DNA from: Algoriphagus antarcticus
GTDB lineage: Bacteria; Bacteroidota; Bacteroidia; Cytophagales; Cyclobacteriaceae
Direction: 5' to 3'
NCBI RefSeq assembly: GCF_002150685.1
Contig: NZ_MSSW01000027.1
Span: forward strand, 86,633-150,632
DNA: 64,000 nucleotides
Notes under the pieces: model-generated
What the model saw: only the letters and a program-made list of their open reading frames with translations
The model's database searches: none
Told to the model about the DNA's origin: nothing
Position numbers and translations under genes: made by a program
Shown: piece after piece, positions 43,546 through 53,402 of the stretch
Numbering within the stretch: the stretch's first letter is position 1
Layout of the letters: every line of letters begins with the position of its first letter

Positions 43546-45054
43546 ATGAGTGAGAAGCTATGGATATTTGACACTACCCTGAGAGATGGGGAGCAAGTAC
43601 CCGGGTGTCAGCTGAATACCCAGGAGAAAATTGTGGTAGCAAAAGCGCTGGAAGAATTAGGTGTAGATATTATCGAAGCCGGCTTTCCTATTTCTAGTCC
43701 AGGAGATTTTAATTCTGTGCTCGAGATTTCTAAGGCAGTTTCCAACCCGATTATCTGTGCCCTCTCCAGAGCTGTAGAAAAAGATATCGAAGTAGCGGCT
43801 CAGTCCCTCAAATTCGCTAAAAAAGGTCGTATTCATACTGGAATTGGCGTTTCTCCTTATCATATTCAATTCAAACTGCGCTCCACTCCCGCTGATATTA
43901 TCGCTCGGGGTGTGGCTGCGGTCAAATTCGCTAGAAGGTTTGTAGACGATGTGGAGTTTTACGCTGAAGATGCCGGCCGAGCAGATCCGGACTTCCTAAA
44001 TAAGATCATTGAGGAAGTGATCAAAGCTGGAGCTACAGTGGTGAATATCCCTGATACTACTGGATATTGTCTTCCAGAGCAATACGGAGCTATTATCGCG
44101 AGTTTGAGGAATAATGTGCCAAATATTGACAAAGCCATCATTGCTACACACTGTCACAATGACCTTGGTATGGCTACTGCCAACACGGTAGCAGGCGTAC
44201 AGCACGGTGCACGTCAAGTGGAAGTGACTATAAACGGAATCGGCGAACGCGCCGGAAATACTTCTATGGAAGAAGTGGTAATGGCCATCAAATGCCATAA
44301 GTCAATCGATGTCCACACTGAAATTGTCACTCAGAAAATTTACAATACCAGTCGATTAGTTTCTAAATTGATGAATATGCCTGTGCAGCCAAATAAGGCT
44401 ATTGTAGGCAGAAATGCTTTTGCACACTCATCTGGAATTCACCAAGACGGCGTGTTGAAACATAGAGAGAACTATGAAATCATCGATCCTAAAGAAGTTG
44501 GAGTAGGCGAATCTACTATCGTTCTAACAGCAAGATCCGGAAGAGCTGCTTTGAAGCATCATTTGGATGCTTTGGGAGTGGAATTGGAAGGAGAAGCACT
44601 TCGTGAGGTTTACGAAGAATTCTTGATTTTGGCAGATAGCAAGCGTGATATTGGTCGAAAAGATCTTTTGGGACTCGTAGGCAAATTCGTAGAAGATTCA
44701 AATTTCATTGAACTAGGTAAAGTAACCTATTCTTCAAACGGGACTATCCAAGCCAAGGTATCTTTGAAGATTGGAAATGAGGAACATACTTCTACCGCTC
44801 ATGGCAACGGCCCTGTGGATGCGGTGCTTAAGGCAATTGAAAAAAGCGCCAAGTCAGCAGTTGAACTGGAGGAATTCCTAATTCAAGCCATTACACATGG
44901 AAGTGATGATGTGGCCAAAGTTCACATGAGACTAATTAAAGGAGATAAGCCTTACTATGGCTTTGCATCTCATACAGACATTGTATTGGCATCAGCTCAG
45001 GCTTTTGTCGATGCACTCAATAAAATCCCGGTCAAAGAATACGTGACCGCATAA
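43546..45054 (+). CDS. leuA: 2-isopropylmalate synthase
   Basis: LeuA condenses 2-oxoisovalerate with acetyl-CoA, the first committed step to leucine. The protein has 502 aa. The catalytic barrel begins [18 protein letters not shown], and the HxH metal site is [32 protein letters not shown] and [19 protein letters not shown] follow. The C-terminal LeuA allosteric dimer domain (about 390-500) ends [19 protein letters not shown]. It is clearly distinct from the second HMGL-like gene, cimA, further down the operon. Confidence 0.95.
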   Translation: MSEKLWIFDTTLRDGEQVPGCQLNTQEKIVVAKALEELGVDIIEAGFPISSPGDFNSVLEISKAVSNPIICALSRAVEKDIEVAAQSLKFAKKGRIHTGIGVSPYHIQFKLRSTPADIIARGVAAVKFARRFVDDVEFYAEDAGRADPDFLNKIIEEVIKAGATVVNIPDTTGYCLPEQYGAIIASLRNNVPNIDKAIIATHCHNDLGMATANTVAGVQHGARQVEVTINGIGERAGNTSMEEVVMAIKCHKSIDVHTEIVTQKIYNTSRLVSKLMNMPVQPNKAIVGRNAFAHSSGIHQDGVLKHRENYEIIDPKEVGVGESTIVLTARSGRAALKHHLDALGVELEGEALREVYEEFLILADSKRDIGRKDLLGLVGKFVEDSNFIELGKVTYSSNGTIQAKVSLKIGNEEHTSTAHGNGPVDAVLKAIEKSAKSAVELEEFLIQAITHGSDDVAKVHMRLIKGDKPYYGFASHTDIVLASAQAFVDALNKIPVKEYVTA

Positions 45055-45056
45055 TT

Positions 45057-46463
45057 ATGGAAAAGACAACATTATTCGATAAAATCTGGGATGCCCATGT
45101 GGTAAAATCAGTTCCATCAGGGCCTGATGTTTTCTTCATAGATAAGCATTTTATCCATGAAGTGACCTCGCCGGTAGCATTCCTTAATCTGGAAAAACGC
45201 GGAATAGGGGTAAAAAACCCTAGCCGTACAGTTGCTACACCTGATCATAATGTACCCACAGTAGATCAGGATAAAACAATAAAGGACAAGCTTTCCCGTA
45301 TGCAGGTGGAAAGACTTCGTGAGAACTGTGCCAGATACGGCATCGAACTTCACGATTTGGGATCTGCACATCATGGGATTGTACACGTCATTGGCCCTGA
45401 GCTTGGCATCACTCAGCCAGGGATGACCATCGTATGTGGTGATAGCCATACTTCTACGCACGGTGCTTTTGGTGCTATCGCTTTTGGTATTGGTACTTCT
45501 GAAGTGGAAATGGTGCTTGCTACGCAGTGTATCATGCAGTCCAAAGCCAAGAAAATGCGAATCACTATTGATGGAGTAGCTGGCAAAGGAGTGACATCTA
45601 AAGATTTGATTCTTTATGTAATTGCGCAGATCTCAGCGGCAGGAGCTACAGGTTACTTTGTAGAGTACGGAGGTTCAGCTATCCAAAGTCTTTCTATGGA
45701 AGCTAGAATGACCGTTTGCAACATGTCTATCGAAATGGGAGCACGTGGTGGCTTGATCGCGCCCGATGAGACTACTTTCGAATACTTAAAAGGAAAGGAA
45801 TACGCTCCTAAAGGTGAAGCTTGGGACAAAGCCGTTGCTTATTGGAAAACTCTGAAAACGGACGAAGATGCTGTTTTTGATAAAGAATACCATTTCGATG
45901 CTGCCGATATCGAGCCGATGATCACTTACGGAACCAATCCGGGAATGGGTATCAAGATAATAGGGAATATCCCGACTACCGAAGGAATGGAAGGAAGCAA
46001 TAAGACTTCTTACCTGAAAAGCTTAGCATACATGGGCTTTGAGCCAGGTGAAGCAATCATGGGTAAAAAGGTTGATTTCGTATTCGTGGGATCTTGTACC
46101 AACGGAAGAATTGAAGATATCAGATCTGTAGCCGAATTTGTGAAAGGACATAAGAAAGCTGAAAATATCACGGCTTGGATTGTACCGGGTTCTCGTGAAG
46201 TTGAGAAAATGGCACATGAAGAAGGACTGGTAAAAATATTGGAAGAAGCAGGATTTGAACTTCGTCAGCCAGGTTGCTCGGCTTGCTTAGCGATGAATGA
46301 TGATAAAATTCCTTCTGGAAAATACGCAGTATCTACTTCCAACAGAAACTTCGAGGGCCGTCAAGGACCTGGAGCGCGAACTATGCTCGCATCTCCTTTG
46401 ACTGTAGCGGCAGTTGCCATTGCTGGCGAAATCTGCGACCCAAGAGAAGTGTTCGAAAATTAA
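45057..46463 (+). CDS. leuC: 3-isopropylmalate dehydratase large subunit
   Basis: LeuC is the aconitase-family subunit that isomerises isopropylmalate with LeuD, and in this operon probably also citramalate. The 468 aa match the bacterial LeuC size. Cluster cysteines are in [13 protein letters not shown] and [35 protein letters not shown] opens the protein and [24 protein letters not shown] is a core motif. It starts 2 bp after leuA. A pair of 22-bp direct repeats lies between it and leuD. Confidence 0.96.
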   Translation: MEKTTLFDKIWDAHVVKSVPSGPDVFFIDKHFIHEVTSPVAFLNLEKRGIGVKNPSRTVATPDHNVPTVDQDKTIKDKLSRMQVERLRENCARYGIELHDLGSAHHGIVHVIGPELGITQPGMTIVCGDSHTSTHGAFGAIAFGIGTSEVEMVLATQCIMQSKAKKMRITIDGVAGKGVTSKDLILYVIAQISAAGATGYFVEYGGSAIQSLSMEARMTVCNMSIEMGARGGLIAPDETTFEYLKGKEYAPKGEAWDKAVAYWKTLKTDEDAVFDKEYHFDAADIEPMITYGTNPGMGIKIIGNIPTTEGMEGSNKTSYLKSLAYMGFEPGEAIMGKKVDFVFVGSCTNGRIEDIRSVAEFVKGHKKAENITAWIVPGSREVEKMAHEEGLVKILEEAGFELRQPGCSACLAMNDDKIPSGKYAVSTSNRNFEGRQGPGARTMLASPLTVAAVAIAGEICDPREVFEN

Positions 46464-46482
46464 TCTGAAGTTGGGAATCTTT

Positions 46483-46531
46483 CAATCCGCCACGGCGGAC
46501 AAGTTCTTCCAATCCGCCACGGCGGACAAGT
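46483..46531. repeat. Two direct repeats with a palindromic core between leuC and leuD
   Basis: A 22-bp unit beginning CAATCCGCCACGGCGGACAA is present at 46483-46504 and 46510-46531, period 27. Each unit contains the inverted repeat TCCGCC-AC-GGCGGA, which is GC-rich against an AT-rich background. AATCTTTCAATC-like flanks occur on both sides. It could form two small hairpins in the operon mRNA. Confidence 0.75.
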
Positions 46532-46557
46532 AATTCCAATCTTTCAATCAACAAAAA

Positions 46558-47148
46558 ATGGCTTACGATAAATTTACTGTTCTTACGAGCACAGCGGTTC
46601 CTTTACCGACGGACAATGTGGATACAGATCAAATCATCCCAGCTCGATTCCTGAAGGCAACTGAGCGTGAAGGTTTCGGCGACAATCTTTTCCGTGACTG
46701 GAGATACGATGTAGAGGGAAATCCTAAAAGGGATTTTGTCTTGAACGATCCTACCTATAACGGGAAAATCTTGGTTTCCGGCAGGAATTTCGGTTCTGGA
46801 TCCAGCCGGGAGCACGCGGTATGGGCACTTTATGATTACGGATTCAGATGTGTAGTTTCCAGCTTTTTTGCAGATATCTTCAAAAATAACTGCCTAAATA
46901 TCGGCGTATTACCAGTAACGGTTTCTCCCGGATTTGCGGACAAATTGCTGGATACGATCACCGCTAATCCTGCAGCGACTATCACCGTGGATATTCCTTC
47001 TCAGAAGATCACTTTGGATTCGACTGGCGAATCTGAGTCTTTTGACATCAATGAATACAAGAAAGATAACATTCAACATGGCTTCGACGACATCGACTAT
47101 TTATTGAATATGTCTGAGGAAATCGATGCATTTGCTGCGGATAAATAA
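46558..47148 (+). CDS. leuD: 3-isopropylmalate dehydratase small subunit
   Basis: LeuD is the swivel-domain partner of LeuC. The protein has 196 aa. Conserved motifs are PTDNVDTDQIIPARFLK near the N-terminus and GRNFGSGSSREHAVWALYDYGFRCV in the middle. FADIFKNNCLNIGVLPV follows. It sits directly before cimA (TAA then GTGAAAATG), so the second enzyme is tightly coupled to it. Confidence 0.96.
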   Translation: MAYDKFTVLTSTAVPLPTDNVDTDQIIPARFLKATEREGFGDNLFRDWRYDVEGNPKRDFVLNDPTYNGKILVSGRNFGSGSSREHAVWALYDYGFRCVVSSFFADIFKNNCLNIGVLPVTVSPGFADKLLDTITANPAATITVDIPSQKITLDSTGESESFDINEYKKDNIQHGFDDIDYLLNMSEEIDAFAADK

Positions 47149-47154
47149 GTGAAA

Positions 47155-48741
47155 ATGACCGCTAGGAAGCTCATTGAAATAATGGATACAACGCTGAGGG
47201 ATGGTGAACAGACCTCAAGCGTTTCCTTTCTGCCTTCTGAAAAGCTTCAAATCGCTAAACTTTTGCTGGATGAACTGAAGGTAGATCGGATAGAGGTGGC
47301 TTCAGCAAGGGTTTCAGATGGTGAATTGGAAGGAGTGCAGAAAATCACCAATTGGGCAGCCCAAAAAGGCTATCTCGATCGTGTGGAGGTTTTAGGTTTT
47401 GTAGATACACCTACTTCGGTGGATTGGCTGTTGAAGGCTGGTGCAAAAGTAATGAATCTGCTGACCAAAGGCTCTTTAAATCACCTGATTCACCAGCTGA
47501 AAAAAACTCAGGCAGAACATTTCGAAGACATTCAAAAGAGCATAGAATACGCTCAGGAGAATGGGATCGATGTAAATGTGTATTTGGAAGACTGGTCAAA
47601 TGGCATGCGTAATTCGCAGGAATATACCCTTGCGCTGATCGAATTTCTGACTACTCAGCCAGTGAAGAGAATCATGCTCCCAGATACGTTGGGGCTCCTT
47701 TCTCCTGAAGAGACTAAGGGTTTTTTCATCCAGATCTGCACTAAATTTCCTGATGCACATTTCGATTTTCATGCGCATAATGACTATGATCTTTCTGTCG
47801 CTAACGTGATGGAAGCAATCATGTACGGAGCGGCGGGAATTCACACCACTATAAATGGCTTGGGCGAACGAGCTGGAAATGCTCCACTTGAGTCAGTTAT
47901 TGCAGTGATCAAAGATTTCACTGATTTTCAGATCAATGTGCAGGAGCAGAAGATCTACCGCGTAAGCAAATTGATAGAGCAATTTTCTGGTCAGCGTATC
48001 CCTGCCAACAAGCCAGTCGTCGGCGAGAATGTCTTCACTCAAACTGCTGGAATTCACGCTGACGGTGACAATAAAAAGAATCTTTATTTCAACGATTTAC
48101 TTCCAGAGCGCTTTGGTCGCCAGCGTAAATATGCCCTTGGCAAAACCTCTGGCAAAGCTAATATTCTCAAGAATCTCGAGGAGTTGGGAATTTCTTTGGA
48201 AAAGGAAGAACTTACGAAAGTGACTCAGCGCATCATCGAACTTGGTGATAAAAAGGAGCGAGTGACCACAGAGGATCTCCCTTACATCATATCTGATGTA
48301 TTACAGAACAATTCCATTTCCAAAAACATCTTCATAGAAGGCTACCATATGACTCATTCTCATGGGTTGAAGCCTTCCGTGCAACTTCGATTAAACATCC
48401 ATGGGAAGTCATATAATGCAGCTGCGACAGGAGATGGGCAGTATGATTCCTTTATGAAGGCTGTCAAAAAAATCTATAAATCCCGCAAGAAAGAACTTCC
48501 TAAGTTGATAGACTACCACGTCTCCATACCTCCTGGAGGGAAAACGGATGCTTTTGTCGAAACTGTTGTTACCTGGGACTATGGGAAAATATTCAAAACG
48601 AAAGGGCTAGATCCTGATCAAACAGTGGCTGCGATGATGGCCACGGAGAAAATGCTGAACATCGTCGAATCTTTTAATCAAACACCAACGAAAGAAGAAT
48701 CCAAGTTTTATGGAAATGAATATCGCACTGTTGCCGGGTGA
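47155..48741 (+). CDS. cimA: (R)-citramalate synthase
   Basis: CimA condenses pyruvate and acetyl-CoA to citramalate, opening the threonine-independent route to isoleucine. The protein is 528 aa from ATG 47155; a GTG two codons upstream is also possible. The barrel begins [18 protein letters not shown], then [35 protein letters not shown], and [18 protein letters not shown] (metal site). From memory this resembles the characterised Leptospira CimA ([32 protein letters not shown]) more than LeuA. The C-terminal LeuA-type regulatory domain begins near residue 400. LeuCD and LeuB in the same operon can carry citramalate on to 2-oxobutanoate. Confidence 0.85.
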   Translation: MTARKLIEIMDTTLRDGEQTSSVSFLPSEKLQIAKLLLDELKVDRIEVASARVSDGELEGVQKITNWAAQKGYLDRVEVLGFVDTPTSVDWLLKAGAKVMNLLTKGSLNHLIHQLKKTQAEHFEDIQKSIEYAQENGIDVNVYLEDWSNGMRNSQEYTLALIEFLTTQPVKRIMLPDTLGLLSPEETKGFFIQICTKFPDAHFDFHAHNDYDLSVANVMEAIMYGAAGIHTTINGLGERAGNAPLESVIAVIKDFTDFQINVQEQKIYRVSKLIEQFSGQRIPANKPVVGENVFTQTAGIHADGDNKKNLYFNDLLPERFGRQRKYALGKTSGKANILKNLEELGISLEKEELTKVTQRIIELGDKKERVTTEDLPYIISDVLQNNSISKNIFIEGYHMTHSHGLKPSVQLRLNIHGKSYNAAATGDGQYDSFMKAVKKIYKSRKKELPKLIDYHVSIPPGGKTDAFVETVVTWDYGKIFKTKGLDPDQTVAAMMATEKMLNIVESFNQTPTKEESKFYGNEYRTVAG

Positions 48742-49777
48742 CGGCATCGGACCTGAAGTAATCGACCAGGCTGTAAAAGTAGTGAAAGCTATTGGCCAGA
48801 AATTCGGACACAAAATCACATTTACCGAGGCAGTAGTAGGCGCGGCCGCAATTGATGCGACGGGGGAACCTTATCCTGATGCTACGCATGAGATTGCGGC
48901 AGCTGCGGATGCAGTTTTGTTCGGAGCTATCGGTGATCCCAAATACGATAATGACCCAAAGGCAAAAGTTCGTCCAGAGCAAGGATTGTTACTCATGCGT
49001 CAGAAATTGGGATTGTTTGCCAATGTTCGCCCTACGTTTACTTTCCCTTCGCTGGTGCACAAGTCTCCGTTGAAGTTGGATCGTGTGGACGGTGTGGACT
49101 TTGTTTTCTTCAGAGAATTGACTGGCGGGATTTACTTCGGTGAGCCAAGAGGAAGAAATGAGCAAGGCACTAAGGCTTTCGATACCAATGTTTACAGCAA
49201 GTACGAGATTGTACGCTTGGCGAGAATGGGTTTTGAAGCTGCGCAAAAAAGAAGAAAGCTTCTCACCTGCGTGGACAAAGCAAACGTAATGGCTACTTCC
49301 AGACTCTGGAGAGAGACCGTACAAGAGCTTGCTCCGGAATATCCTGATGTGAAAGTGGAATATGAATTCGTAGATGCTGTGGCAATGCGTTTGATTCAGT
49401 GGCCAAAAGCTTACGATGTGTTGATTACCGAAAACTTATTTGGTGATATCTTGACTGATGAAGCTTCTGTGATTTCAGGTTCTATGGGCTTGATGCCATC
49501 TGCATCCCTGGGTATTTCCAACAAATTATTTGAACCAATTCACGGTTCATATCCTCAAGCAGCTGGAAAAGACATTGCAAATCCTTTGGCTACCGTTCTT
49601 TCTGCAGCGATGATGTTTGATTATGCATTTGATTTGAAAGAAGAATCAAAAATGATCTCCGATGTAGTGAATCAATCACTAGAAGAAGGATTTGTGACGG
49701 AAGATATCGCTGATGGCGGTAAAGCTTACAAGACTTCAGAAGTTGGCGACTGGCTTGCGAAGAAGATTTTGGCTTAA
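48710..49777 (+). CDS. leuB: 3-isopropylmalate dehydrogenase
   Basis: LeuB oxidises and decarboxylates 3-isopropylmalate, and probably 3-methylmalate from the citramalate route. The protein has 355 aa. The N-terminus [22 protein letters not shown] is the family start; ATG at 48716 is as likely as the one at 48710. Substrate motifs are [18 protein letters not shown] and [48 protein letters not shown] gives the metal-binding aspartates. It overlaps the cimA 3' end by about 30 bp and is followed by the operon terminator. Confidence 0.95.
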   Translation: MEMNIALLPGDGIGPEVIDQAVKVVKAIGQKFGHKITFTEAVVGAAAIDATGEPYPDATHEIAAAADAVLFGAIGDPKYDNDPKAKVRPEQGLLLMRQKLGLFANVRPTFTFPSLVHKSPLKLDRVDGVDFVFFRELTGGIYFGEPRGRNEQGTKAFDTNVYSKYEIVRLARMGFEAAQKRRKLLTCVDKANVMATSRLWRETVQELAPEYPDVKVEYEFVDAVAMRLIQWPKAYDVLITENLFGDILTDEASVISGSMGLMPSASLGISNKLFEPIHGSYPQAAGKDIANPLATVLSAAMMFDYAFDLKEESKMISDVVNQSLEEGFVTEDIADGGKAYKTSEVGDWLAKKILA

Positions 49778-49798
49778 GGCAGAGTCAGTAGAAAAAAT

Positions 49799-49827
49799 GA
49801 AAACCACCTTGAAAGAGGTGGTTTTTT
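49799..49827 (+). terminator. Terminator of the ilv-leu operon
   Basis: An 8-bp stem AACCACCT / AGGTGGTT with a 6-nt loop and a run of six T, 24 bp behind leuB. It ends the roughly 11-kb operon that begins at 38283. Confidence 0.9.
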
Positions 49828-49880
49828 AATTCATTAGCAACCTATTCTCGTATAATCCCTTAAATTCAATTCTTAAAGAA

Positions 49881-50081
49881 ATGCTTCACGAAGTTGTTGA
49901 CTCTGCCGATCCTAAATTATTAGAGATATTGTATTCTGTGGCAAGTGATTTCAATAATCCAGAGAATGATTTGAATTCAGATCAATTGGATGAGTTGAAA
50001 AGAAGGCTTGCGTTATATGACTCAGGGGAAATGAAGTTCAGTTCCTGGTATCAAATGATTTCTAGGATTGAGAGTAAGTAG
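49881..50081 (+). CDS. Small antitoxin-like protein (partner of a ParE/RelE toxin)
   Basis: This 66-aa protein has the acidic, helical character of addiction-module antitoxins: DPKLLEILYSVASDFN, LNSDQLDELKRRLALYDSGEMKFSSWYQMISRI. The phrase LDELKRR...YDSGEMKFSSW resembles the addiction-module protein family (putative antitoxin, PF09720-like: toxin-facing W near the end). The downstream frame encodes a ParE/RelE-like toxin that is frameshifted. The assignment is from context and pattern. It begins right after the ilv-leu terminator. Confidence 0.75.
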   Translation: MLHEVVDSADPKLLEILYSVASDFNNPENDLNSDQLDELKRRLALYDSGEMKFSSWYQMISRIESK

Positions 50082-50388
50082 TGGATGCCTCAATTTTTTA
50101 TTCGAAACAAGCTGAGAGCGATATTCAAGAAGCCTTCAACTATTACAAAGGCAAAAGGGAATCTTTAGGCAAGTATTTTTGGGATCTCTCAAGCATGCTG
50201 AAAATGTAATATGTAGTAATCCAGCAAGTTTTCAAGTTAGATTTTTTGATCGAGTCAGAGCATATCCGCTCAAAAAGTTTCCTTTTTTACTGCTTTATGT
50301 TTTTGATGTAGAAACAGTTTATGTTCTTGCAATTTTTAATACAAATCAGAATCCCGAACTTCTAAATTTTAGATTAACATCTAAGTAG
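50082..50388 (+). pseudogene. Frameshifted ParE/RelE-type toxin
   Basis: Starting at 50082, the frame reads VDASIFYSKQAESDIQEAFNYY...ESLGKYF and then leaves the family. From 50179 another frame continues GSLKHAENVICSNPASFQVRFFDRVRAYPLKKFPFLLLYVFD and VYVLAIFNTNQNPE to a stop at 50388. Joined, they give a typical ParE toxin of about 100 aa. The break is at the T run in TATTTTTGGG (50171-50180), where one extra T would restore the frame. Either the toxin is inactivated or there is a homopolymer sequencing error. The antitoxin upstream is intact. Confidence 0.85.
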
Positions 50389-50412
50389 AAAATCACAAAT
50401 CCCCAATTCCCC

Positions 50413-51198
50413 TTGCAATCCAGACCCCATTCTTACCTCTTTTCCATTTCCTATTTCGGCGCGCGATACAAAGGCTGGGCACCTCAGCCAAATCAACAAA
50501 CCGTTCAGCGAAGAGTGGAGAGAGTGCTTCGGCATGTGTTGGAACATGAAGATTTTTCTTTGATCGGAGCTAGCAGGACAGATGCTGGAGTTTCCTGTGT
50601 GGGTGGATTTGTGCAGGTTTTCCTTCGGGAAAAAGTAGATATGCAAACGCTTTTACCTCTGTTTAACGAACATCTTCCTCAGGATATTCAGCTAAACTCA
50701 GTGCAAGAGGTTCCTGCCAGTTTCAACTTGATCCAGTCAGTCACTCAGAAAACTTACCGTTACTATTTCGCTAATTCCAGAGATTTCCATCCTTTTGCTT
50801 CAGCTTTTATCGTCAATGTTTCTGGAGAGTTGGATTGGGAGATGATGAAAGAAGCTTACCAATTGTTCTTGGGAAGACATGACTTCAAAGGCTTTTGCAA
50901 ACCTTCGGTAAATAAGAGTGATTACGTGCGTGAAGTACTTTCTGCAAGCATTTCTACTTCGAATGAGTTCCTAGGCCAGTTTTTTCCGCAGGAGATTTAT
51001 TACTTCGAAATCACCGGAACAGGGTTTCTTCACCATCAAGTCCGCATGATGATGTCAGCGATTTGGCAAATTGGTACTGGAGAAATGGAGATTTATGAGC
51101 TAAAGCTGCGCTTTGAATCGCCTGAGGATTTTGAGAAATTACCACCAGCACCAGCAAATGGCTTGGTTCTATGGGAGACGATTTTGAATAACCTTTGA
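50413..51198 (+). CDS. truA: tRNA pseudouridine(38-40) synthase
   Basis: TruA makes pseudouridine at positions 38-40 of the tRNA anticodon stem. The protein has 261 aa. The catalytic Asp is in GASRTDAGVSCVG (near residue 58), and QKTYRYYFANSRDFHPF, RHDFKGFCK, and TGTGFLHHQVRMMMSAIWQIG are family motifs. No in-frame ATG exists between the preceding stop (50386-50388) and the conserved region, so the start must be the TTG at 50413 (MQSRPHSYLFSISYFG). It lies 24 bp after the broken toxin gene. Confidence 0.94.
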   Translation: MQSRPHSYLFSISYFGARYKGWAPQPNQQTVQRRVERVLRHVLEHEDFSLIGASRTDAGVSCVGGFVQVFLREKVDMQTLLPLFNEHLPQDIQLNSVQEVPASFNLIQSVTQKTYRYYFANSRDFHPFASAFIVNVSGELDWEMMKEAYQLFLGRHDFKGFCKPSVNKSDYVREVLSASISTSNEFLGQFFPQEIYYFEITGTGFLHHQVRMMMSAIWQIGTGEMEIYELKLRFESPEDFEKLPPAPANGLVLWETILNNL

Positions 51199-51344
51199 GG
51201 TGTTATTGTGAGCGACAAAGGAGTGAACAATCTGCTCGAAGGTTTAACTCTCAATATAAAAACCTTCGAGGAGATTTCTCAGTCGTCCCTCTTTCGAAAT
51301 AAATCCTCAAAGGTTAACAAGTACATCAAAGATTTCCAAGTTCC

Positions 51345-51839
51345 TCAAAGCTTCATCTCAAACACAAAATCATCCATCACATAGCCATTCCCTATGTCAT
51401 TGACTTCGCTTTTAATATTTTCAAATCCCAAGTACTCGTAGAAATCGATTGCTCCCTGATTGTATTTATTCACGTTGAGTAGGAGACTTTTCTGGTCATT
51501 GGCCTTGGCCACTTCTCTTATTTTTGCAAAAAGTTTCTTCCCTACGCCTTTTCCCTGTGCAGAAGGAAGAAGGTAAATCTTATGAATCTTGGTTTTGCCC
51601 GGCTCATTATCCACTTCGATTCCTGTGAAACCTAGTTTTTCGCCATCCTCATCAGCTAAGAAAAACTGATGTCCGTCCTTATGCTGCTTTTCAAGATGTT
51701 TCACATCGTACATCCAGTCCAACATATAATCGATCTGCGCCGGACTTAATACTTTCCCGAAAGTATCAGGCCATGTACGGTGAGCGATGGATTGCACGAA
51801 GACCAAATCTTCAAGTTCGGCAGGGATGATATAGACCAT
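51345..51839 (-). CDS. GNAT-family N-acetyltransferase
   Basis: This 164-aa acetyltransferase has the acetyl-CoA binding motif IYLLPSAQGKGVGKKLFAKI (about 92-111) and LLLNVNKYNQGAIDFYEYLGF, both typical of the GNAT fold. The N-terminus MVYIIPAELEDLVFVQSIAHRTWPDTFG is like the YdaF/YjhB-type group that acts on polyamines or small amines. The substrate is not known. It is transcribed away from truA. The 146 bp between the facing ends of truA and this gene hold no gene. Confidence 0.88.
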   Translation of the reverse strand: MVYIIPAELEDLVFVQSIAHRTWPDTFGKVLSPAQIDYMLDWMYDVKHLEKQHKDGHQFFLADEDGEKLGFTGIEVDNEPGKTKIHKIYLLPSAQGKGVGKKLFAKIREVAKANDQKSLLLNVNKYNQGAIDFYEYLGFENIKSEVNDIGNGYVMDDFVFEMKL

Positions 51840-51873
51840 ATTCGTAGAATGGTTGAGGCGAGTGCAAAAGTAA

Positions 51874-51908
51874 CAAAACCGACCTTTTAGATGAAGAGGT
51901 CGGTTTTG
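51874..51908. terminator. Terminator downstream of the Gfo/Idh/MocA pair
   Basis: A 12-bp stem CAAAACCGACCT / AGGTCGGTTTTG has an 11-nt loop. The A/T tracts at the base lie in the stem itself, so it can work for the minus-strand genes ending at 51933. Confidence 0.75.
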
Positions 51909-51932
51909 AAGAATTAATCTTTTAGCGATTTA

Positions 51933-53300
51933 TTAAATGCTTTTAGGCTCGGGATGCGTGTAGCCTTTTCTATAAGGTCTTCGCAATCTTTCCGTCGCCT
52001 CATTATCACCAATAACTGTCATGGTCTTTGGATCGTATTTCAAAGCTCTACCTCCCAAATCCATAGAGATATTCGCCAAAATACAGGCAGCAGTTGAGAT
52101 ATGCCCCTCTTCAATATCCGCAATAGGGAGTGTATTAGTTTCAATTGCTTTCAGCCAATTCTGCATATGAAGTCGGGTTGCCGGTGCAGCGTTCAGTTCT
52201 ATATCTTTTTCTGTTAAATCTTCTGGATATTTTTCTCTTTCAAAAAGACAGTCAAAATGGATAGCCTTTTCATTCTTGTCCATTGGTATATAATCAGCCT
52301 GCATTGTACTTCCAGCCAGCATTCCTTTTTCTCCAAAAATCTTAAATGCCCATGGATATTCTGGATCATCTGGATTGCCCCAAGTTCGATGTTGCCAGAC
52401 TACATTGAGCTCTGGGTATTCGAAAATCGCAGATTGCGTGTCAGAGATATTGGATTTTCCTTCCTTTTGCACAAAGATTCCGCCTGTAGAAGTGATCTGA
52501 GTTGGCCAGCCAAGATCAAGCATCCAGCGAACGGTGTCTAACATATGCACACACATATCTCCTGTGATCCCATTTCCATATTCCATAAATGTTCTCCACC
52601 ATCTCCTATGTGGTAAGCCATCATAAGGTCTCAGCGGAGCCGGACCGGTCCAGAGATCATAATTCAAAAAGGCGGGAACTGGCTCCAATGGAGGATTTCC
52701 ATTAGCGCGCATGTGAAAATAGCAGCAGACTTCAACATGAGAAATCTTACCTAGCTTTCCAGTATCGATGATTTGTTCCTTGGCATCGATCAAATGTGGA
52801 GTGCTTTTTCGTTGAGTTCCTACCTGCACTTTCTTATTATACTTTCGAGTAGCTGCCACTATTGCTTCGCCTTCGATCACATCCACAGAAATTGGCTTTT
52901 GCAAGTAAACATGCGCACCAGCTTTCAAGCAGTCTATTGCTTGAAGAGCATGCCAATGATCAGGCGAACCTATCAGTACATATTCTGGCTTTTCTTTGGC
53001 TAAAAGTTTTTTGTAATCTTCATATAGTAAAGGGACTTTTCCAGACTTTTGGCGGGTCGCGACCAGGTCACCGGCTTCTTTCAACATGTTTTTGTCAGGA
53101 TCGCAAAGTGCGACCACATTGACATCTGCTACTTGAATCAGGCGAAAAAGATCTGATTTTCCATACCAGCCAGCACCGATTAGCGCAACTTGAAGAGGCC
53201 CTTCGCGGTCTTTGAAATCCATGCCTAATAGGCCAAAACTAGCAAGGGTAGCTAAAGCGGAAGAGCCTTTGAGGAAATCTCTTCGATTAAATGAATTCAT
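51933..53300 (-). CDS. Gfo/Idh/MocA-family oxidoreductase with Tat signal (copy 1)
   Basis: This 455-aa NAD(P)-dependent sugar dehydrogenase-like protein has an N-terminal twin-arginine signal, NRRDFLKGSSALATLASFG, so it should be folded with its cofactor and exported. The Rossmann motif is VALIGAGWYGKSDL (about 37-50). The catalytic-site region is HVYLQKPISVDVIEGE, where Gln replaces the usual Glu of EKP, and GDMCVHMLDTVRWML is typical of the C-terminal domain. It is very similar to the adjacent copy at 53403-54764, from which it is separated by 102 bp. The family oxidises or reduces sugars, and the exported forms are often found near DUF1080 genes. Confidence 0.92.
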   Translation of the reverse strand: MNSFNRRDFLKGSSALATLASFGLLGMDFKDREGPLQVALIGAGWYGKSDLFRLIQVADVNVVALCDPDKNMLKEAGDLVATRQKSGKVPLLYEDYKKLLAKEKPEYVLIGSPDHWHALQAIDCLKAGAHVYLQKPISVDVIEGEAIVAATRKYNKKVQVGTQRKSTPHLIDAKEQIIDTGKLGKISHVEVCCYFHMRANGNPPLEPVPAFLNYDLWTGPAPLRPYDGLPHRRWWRTFMEYGNGITGDMCVHMLDTVRWMLDLGWPTQITSTGGIFVQKEGKSNISDTQSAIFEYPELNVVWQHRTWGNPDDPEYPWAFKIFGEKGMLAGSTMQADYIPMDKNEKAIHFDCLFEREKYPEDLTEKDIELNAAPATRLHMQNWLKAIETNTLPIADIEEGHISTAACILANISMDLGGRALKYDPKTMTVIGDNEATERLRRPYRKGYTHPEPKSI

Positions 53301-53402
53301 AAATTAAGGGTTTGAGGTTTATTGCATCTCTTAAGTTACAAAAACACTAATCCTTAGCAAATGTAATTGGATGAACGGGTGGTTGTTCAATAATTTGAAA
53401 TC

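Noticed and set aside
46483..46531. Possible CRISPR array
   Set aside because: Only two repeat units with a 5-bp gap, palindromic core, inside an operon, and no cas genes. It is an intergenic repeat.
47155..48741. Second 2-isopropylmalate synthase or homocitrate synthase
   Set aside because: The motifs around the barrel ([21 protein letters not shown]) and the position beside leuCD/leuB fit citramalate synthase better. A dedicated LeuA is already in the operon.
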